Shown: positions 1 to 64,000 of the stretch, piece after piece
How the letters are laid out: the number at the start of each line of letters is the position of its first letter
Numbering within the stretch: position 1 is the stretch's first letter
Source of the DNA: Amorphochlora amoebiformis
Lineage: Eukaryota > Cercozoa > Chlorarachniophyceae
DNA length: 64,000 nucleotides
Reading direction: 5' to 3'
NCBI GenBank assembly: GCA_054601695.1
Contig: BAAHQB010000126.1
Coordinates: forward strand, 434,001 to 498,000
Program-made: the position numbers and the translations under genes
The notes under the pieces: generated by a model
Databases searched by the model: none
The model's input: the letters and a program-made list of their open reading frames with translations, nothing else
Told to the model about the DNA's origin: nothing

Positions 1-8
1 TTAAACAG

Positions 9-91
9 GGTACCCATCAAAGACAGGAGACGAATTCTCACGATCTGGGGATAGGTTATTTTAATACATATAGGCATATATATACATATAT

Positions 92-133
<42 letters not shown>

Positions 134-143
134 TAATATATAC

Positions 144-186
<43 letters not shown>

Positions 187-217
187 AAAAAATTATATAT
201 ATAATATATATATTTTT

Positions 218-285
<68 letters not shown>

Positions 286-965
286 CACAATAATACATTA
301 TGATGTGATATTCCTCCGTGTGTGCATGAGCATCGAATTCTACCTATCTGTAATCACACAGCTTTATACTCAAATGCGATAAAATATATTGGATGTTGAT
401 ACATTTATTAAATGACCTAATATTCAGGTTACATGAGCTCAAAGTCCTAACAAACGAGTCCCTTGTCGCCGCAGCTAGAAAGGCTAATGTCGGTCCTTTC
501 ATATCCAAGTTGCAACCGTGTCCTAACTTAGTCAACAGTCTAGACAATATTGAGGTACAAGGCCGGATTATTGGAGCTTGAGGCTATACAATGTTGTATG
601 TAAATTATGAAGGTTACCCCGGTCATTGAGTACTCCAATATTTAAAAGTTTCGATGAACCTAAAAATCGATCATAGAGCATAGCTTTTGACATCTTAGAT
701 GTTTATTCGACTAGTTCTAGTTGAGGTCTAGGAGGTGAGTATCATCTTGATCATTAGTACAAGAAGAAGATCCGAGCTCATAGTGACAGATTCTAGATGT
801 CGCAGGAGCTACTGGCATCGAGAGTAAGCCCTATGGATCAAACGTAAGTCGTACCATTTTTATAATGACGCATCGTACTACGAGCCCATCATGCACATGA
901 TCTGAAGCTAGAGATGCCTGAAGGATGCGACTATTTGTCGTCGCCTCCTAAGCCTCCAGGAATGA
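9..965 (+). CDS. 3' part of an unrecognised multi-exon gene
   Basis: Predicted exons are 9-54, 428-554, 797-843 and 914-965; the gene begins left of the window. Splice phases chain correctly (1-2, 2-0, 0-2, 2-stop). Acceptors are aaacag, tattcag, ttctag and ctagag; donors are gttatt, gtacaa and gtaagt. Exon 1 reads YPSKTGDEFSRSGD. Exon 2 is the longest and starts LHELKVLTNESLVAAARKAN, a helical, leucine-rich stretch. Exon 3 reads MSQELLASRVSPMDQ, and the last reads CLKDATICRRLLSLQE before TGA at 963-965. I do not recognise the family. Exon 1 resembles two exons of the large gene at 35744-35800 and 36444-36493 (shared tacccA start and TTC-CACGATC core), so it may encode a related repeat. The last exon is the least certain part. 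Confidence 0.5.
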
Positions 966-1013
966 TGGACCTGTTTTATAATAATGATCTCAGACTAACG
1001 ATTATGCTTACAC

Positions 1014-2085
<1,072 letters not shown>

Positions 2086-2086
2086 T

Positions 2087-2447
2087 GTAAGAACTTAGTC
2101 GTAGCTTTGCTGGAGATCGCTGGAGATCCCATAGATTACTGGAGATAGCAAGGGCCGGTAGTACCCATCAGTAACAAGAACTCAGACTAATGAGTGGCAT
2201 GTCATGACACCCGTTTCGGGTTAGACCGCATGGACTCTACTTGGATTAGGATTCTCTTGCTTGGGATAAGGTATGTATGTGAGTACAGAATATTCCAGCA
2301 CTACGTGGACCTCTCGAACACACCTTGAACCTTCTGGAAAAGTGTCGAACGTGACATTACATGGCATCACGCCTTACTTGTCACTCAATAGCCGCTCAAC
2401 CAATTCATGAACTGCCAATGGTATACCATACCACTGCGCTAACAATA
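2087..2447. mobile_element. Dispersed repeat element, copy X
   Basis: A non-coding unique island between TA tracts. It shares an ordered set of short motifs with 54405-54735: a 'ctggagatc' triplet at the left, 'cggtagta', a palindromic 'gaatattc', and an 'ataccactg' right end running into TA. The order is conserved but the overall identity is low, so this looks like an old non-autonomous element or dispersed satellite unit. The right end, 'ctgcgctaacaatatat', also resembles the end of the neighbouring element at 2866-3209. No transposase frame or clear terminal inverted repeat was found. Confidence 0.4.
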
Positions 2448-2489
2448 TATATATATATAAATATTATATATATATATAAATATTATATA

Positions 2490-2865
<376 letters not shown>

Positions 2866-3209
2866 AGCTGGCGCAGAACCTATAGCTAGTTAACTACGAG
2901 GAGTTAGACCGTCGTTAGACTACGGTTAGATAGAGCGCGCGACTAGAAGGCGACAAAAGGGTCCGGAACCCAAGTAGCCCCGGAACCCAAGTAGCCCCGG
3001 AACCGACGGAACCCATGGGTTCCGGAGGAAGAAAGGAAGTATCCGACTACAGCACAGAAGTAATCAATAATCTTCCGTCATAATCAAATAATTCAATAAT
3101 CCAAACACCCCTGGACTACTACACCACTCCGCTACCAGAATTCATTGCCGCGCATATTACCAGTGGGCCGGACCGTACTACTGGCCTGCCGGACTGCTGC
3201 ACTAACAAT
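2866..3209. mobile_element. Second dispersed element with tgcactaacaatatat end
   Basis: A 340-bp non-coding island. It contains a direct repeat of 'cggaacccaagtagcccc' (2965-3000) and a palindromic 'ggaacccatgggttcc' near 3008. Its right end resembles that of the element at 2087-2447. The unidentified C-terminal exon of the MAPR gene could lie here on the minus strand (for example after 'ttctag' near 2945), but I cannot support it. Confidence 0.3.
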
Positions 3210-3329
3210 ATATATATATATACATATAGATGTACACATCAATATTAATACATACACATACATATATATATATATATACATATGTAAAAATATATGTATA
3301 TTTTTATATTATATACATTATATATTATA

Positions 3330-3430
<101 letters not shown>

Positions 3431-3432
3431 AC

Positions 3433-6152
<2,720 letters not shown>

Positions 6153-6465
6153 CTTCAATAAACTACCAAGTGATATAACCCATGAGCAAATTTCTAATCC
6201 CCAGGGTCCAAACTCCTGAGAGATGGATGGGGAGGAAGAAGGTTCGATGGGTTCCGTGGGTTCCAGATGCAGTTGACACTCTGGCTTCCGAAGACTCCTC
6301 GGAACCGAAGAATTAAAAACCCCTCGAGGCTAGGCAGGCCCCCCCACGCCATCCTTCCCCCTCCCCCGCATTTCCTACCTTCCCATAATCCCTCCCCCAC
6401 ACCACCGAATACGTATTTTCATCCGATATCTTCCGAAAAAAATGCGGTAAGAATTGGCTGAAATT
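6153..6465. promoter_or_regulatory. Divergent intergenic region, probable shared promoter
   Basis: About 310 bp lie between the first weak exon of the minus-strand MAPR gene and the first exon of the plus-strand giant gene. The stretch is free of (TA)n, GC-rich, with C-tracts at 6338-6370 on the plus strand. Its position between divergent starts and its unusual composition suggest a bidirectional promoter. No TATA box or other named element was recognised. A three-codon upstream frame, ATG CGG TAA, lies at 6442-6450. Confidence 0.35.
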
Positions 6466-38159
<31,694 letters not shown>

Positions 38160-38183
<24 letters not shown>

Positions 38184-38240
38184 AGGAAAGGGAGAGATAG
38201 AGGAAAGGGAGAGATAGAGGAACGGGGAGCGATATAGGAA
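38160..38240. repeat. 18-bp GA-rich tandem repeat
   Basis: About four units of 'gggagagatagaggaaag' overlap the predicted stop codon of the giant gene and extend downstream. Confidence 0.8.
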
Positions 38241-38250
38241 AGTGGGGGTG

Positions 38251-51214
<12,964 letters not shown>

Positions 51215-51374
51215 TTAATACTTGTAAATATATTTCTGAACTCGTTTTAGTGGACTGGTCGCGCAGGTGATCTCGCTAAGCCATGATCATGAATCATCGC
51301 TAGGGAATGACATATATATATATATGCAATATATGTATATGTATGTGTGTGTGTGTATAATATGTATATATACA

Positions 51375-51463
<89 letters not shown>

Positions 51464-51527
51464 GTATTATACATTCTAGATATATATCAATATATATATA
51501 TATATATATATATATTATACATTCTAG

Positions 51528-51580
<53 letters not shown>

Positions 51581-51582
51581 CA

Positions 51583-51615
<33 letters not shown>

Positions 51616-51621
51616 AGTCAG

Positions 51622-51718
<97 letters not shown>

Positions 51719-52165
51719 CTGCTAGAGGTCGTGCACCAGTGCCATATGCTACATATACTGCACTCATGCACCGCTGCTAGCTGGCGGCTAACTAGGGCTA
51801 GAGGATAATGCGTAGGCGCGATATACTACACATCAGAGGTACTAAGTTTAGTATATCATGATACGTACTTACTAGACTTAGTGCCGCACATTTCAACCAG
51901 TAATACTAACTGTAACTAACAAACTATAGCTAAGATACCTACTAGCTAGTACGCGTGGCCAGTCGATTGATCTAGTACAAACGTATTGTACAATACAACC
52001 TTTACAAATGCAGTATCTACTAGTCTAACACACGTACAACATACGTACCAACATATGTACCGTCACATACGTACGTGCATACCTACTAGGCCTACCAACT
52101 TGTATCTTAACGTGTATACGTACGCACATATATACTAACACACGTACCAAAATGTATACTACCGC
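51215..52165. other. Gene-free region of unusual word composition
   Basis: After the CNOT9 stop come (TA)n tracts (51370-51720), then about 450 bp dense in the short palindromes CTAG, GTAC, ACGT and TACGTA ('gtacgtac', 'tactagctagtac'). No exon with usable splice sites was found on either strand. Confidence 0.6.
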
Positions 52166-52350
52166 ACATACTCTAGATACGTATCAACATACGTATCAAG
52201 ATACGTATCAACATACGCATCAAGATACGTATCAACATACGTATCAAGATACGTATCAACATACGTATCAAGATTCGTATCAAGATACAACGTATCAACA
52301 TACGTATCAAGATACGTACCAACATACGTGCAACAAACGTACTTTACAAC
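52165..52350. repeat. 12/24-bp minisatellite rich in TACGTA
   Basis: Alternating 12-mers 'caacatacgtat' and 'caagatacgtat', about 13 in all, with a few substitutions and one small insertion. One plus frame stays open and gives a spurious TYQHTYQD repeat. Confidence 0.9.
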
Positions 52351-52821
52351 TTCGTACCCACGAAAGGCTATTACTAGTATACTTCTAGGATTTAAGGATA
52401 AATCTAGTAGTTATGATTGCGCATGCACGGTCATATCTGCTAGATCTGGCATATGACGGCATCTAAAGAGTATGATCACAGACAACATCAATTTCAAACT
52501 TTGGGTCAAATAATCTAGATAATGCTTAGCTAATAGCCACATGAGCAACTCTAACTCTATAGCTAGCGACTGTCTGGTCTAATTCCAGGCCAGACTAAAG
52601 CGGCTCCTAACTCATGTCTTTAGAAGAAAGCGTATTGTAGTTCATCTTGGTTTGGTGTTCCAGCTCTCGAACGTCTACATCCCTTTGTGTTTTTACTGGT
52701 GAGGATGCCGTACGACTTGCACCTGAAGGTTGTGGTGTACCGGAAGCGATGTCGTATCTTGTTAATCGGCTATATAGGTCTTCTCTGGGACCAGGGCGCA
52801 GGGGAGCGGCGGCTGTGTTCT

Positions 52822-63967
<11,146 letters not shown>

Positions 63968-64000
63968 CTTGAGGACCTAATACATATATATATATATATA

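Overview
This window looks like nuclear DNA of an intron-rich eukaryote, probably a protist or alga; I cannot place the lineage. Reasons: spliceosomal GT-AG introns everywhere, TTAGGG-type (CCCTAA) repeats inside introns, and eukaryotic families (a MAPR/cytochrome-b5-like haem protein, the CCR4-NOT subunit CNOT9, a cysteine-type leucine-rich-repeat protein). No rRNA, tRNA, CRISPR or prokaryotic operon was seen. Coding DNA is only about 10 percent. Much of the rest is (TA)n microsatellite, which fills most introns and often abuts the splice sites, so exons appear as islands of 15-270 bases (one of 536) with 'tatatag' before and 'gtatata' after. I built the gene models by hand from splice sites, open frames and agreement of codon phase between successive islands. 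Coordinates of individual exons are therefore predictions.

Layout: (1) 9-965, plus strand, 3' end of an unrecognised gene. (2) 1015-3210, TA tracts and two dispersed repeat elements. (3) 3433-6152, minus strand, MAPR-type haem-binding protein in at least seven exons. (4) 6466-38183, plus strand, a giant gene of over 40 small exons encoding a protein of about 1,060 residues, partly helical-repeat-like, family not recognised; its start is head-to-head with gene 3. (5) 38251/38631-51214, plus strand, CNOT9 (Rcd1/CAF40) with a long N-terminal PT-repeat and Trp-rich extension. (6) 51215-52820, gene-free, with a 12/24-bp minisatellite. (7) 52822 to beyond 63967, minus strand, an LRR protein with a Ser/Gln-rich tail, 5' end outside the window.

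The most unusual feature is a set of partial, decayed copies of exons lying beside the real exon in the adjoining intron, in direct or inverted orientation and separated by (TA)n. Several copies keep the acceptor but lose their donor into the TA tract. This suggests that TA tracts drive local copying and erosion of exons. A second theme is CCCTAA-like repeats in introns, often with CTAAC-containing units just upstream of acceptors. The genes have no shared pathway that I can see beyond general eukaryotic housekeeping.
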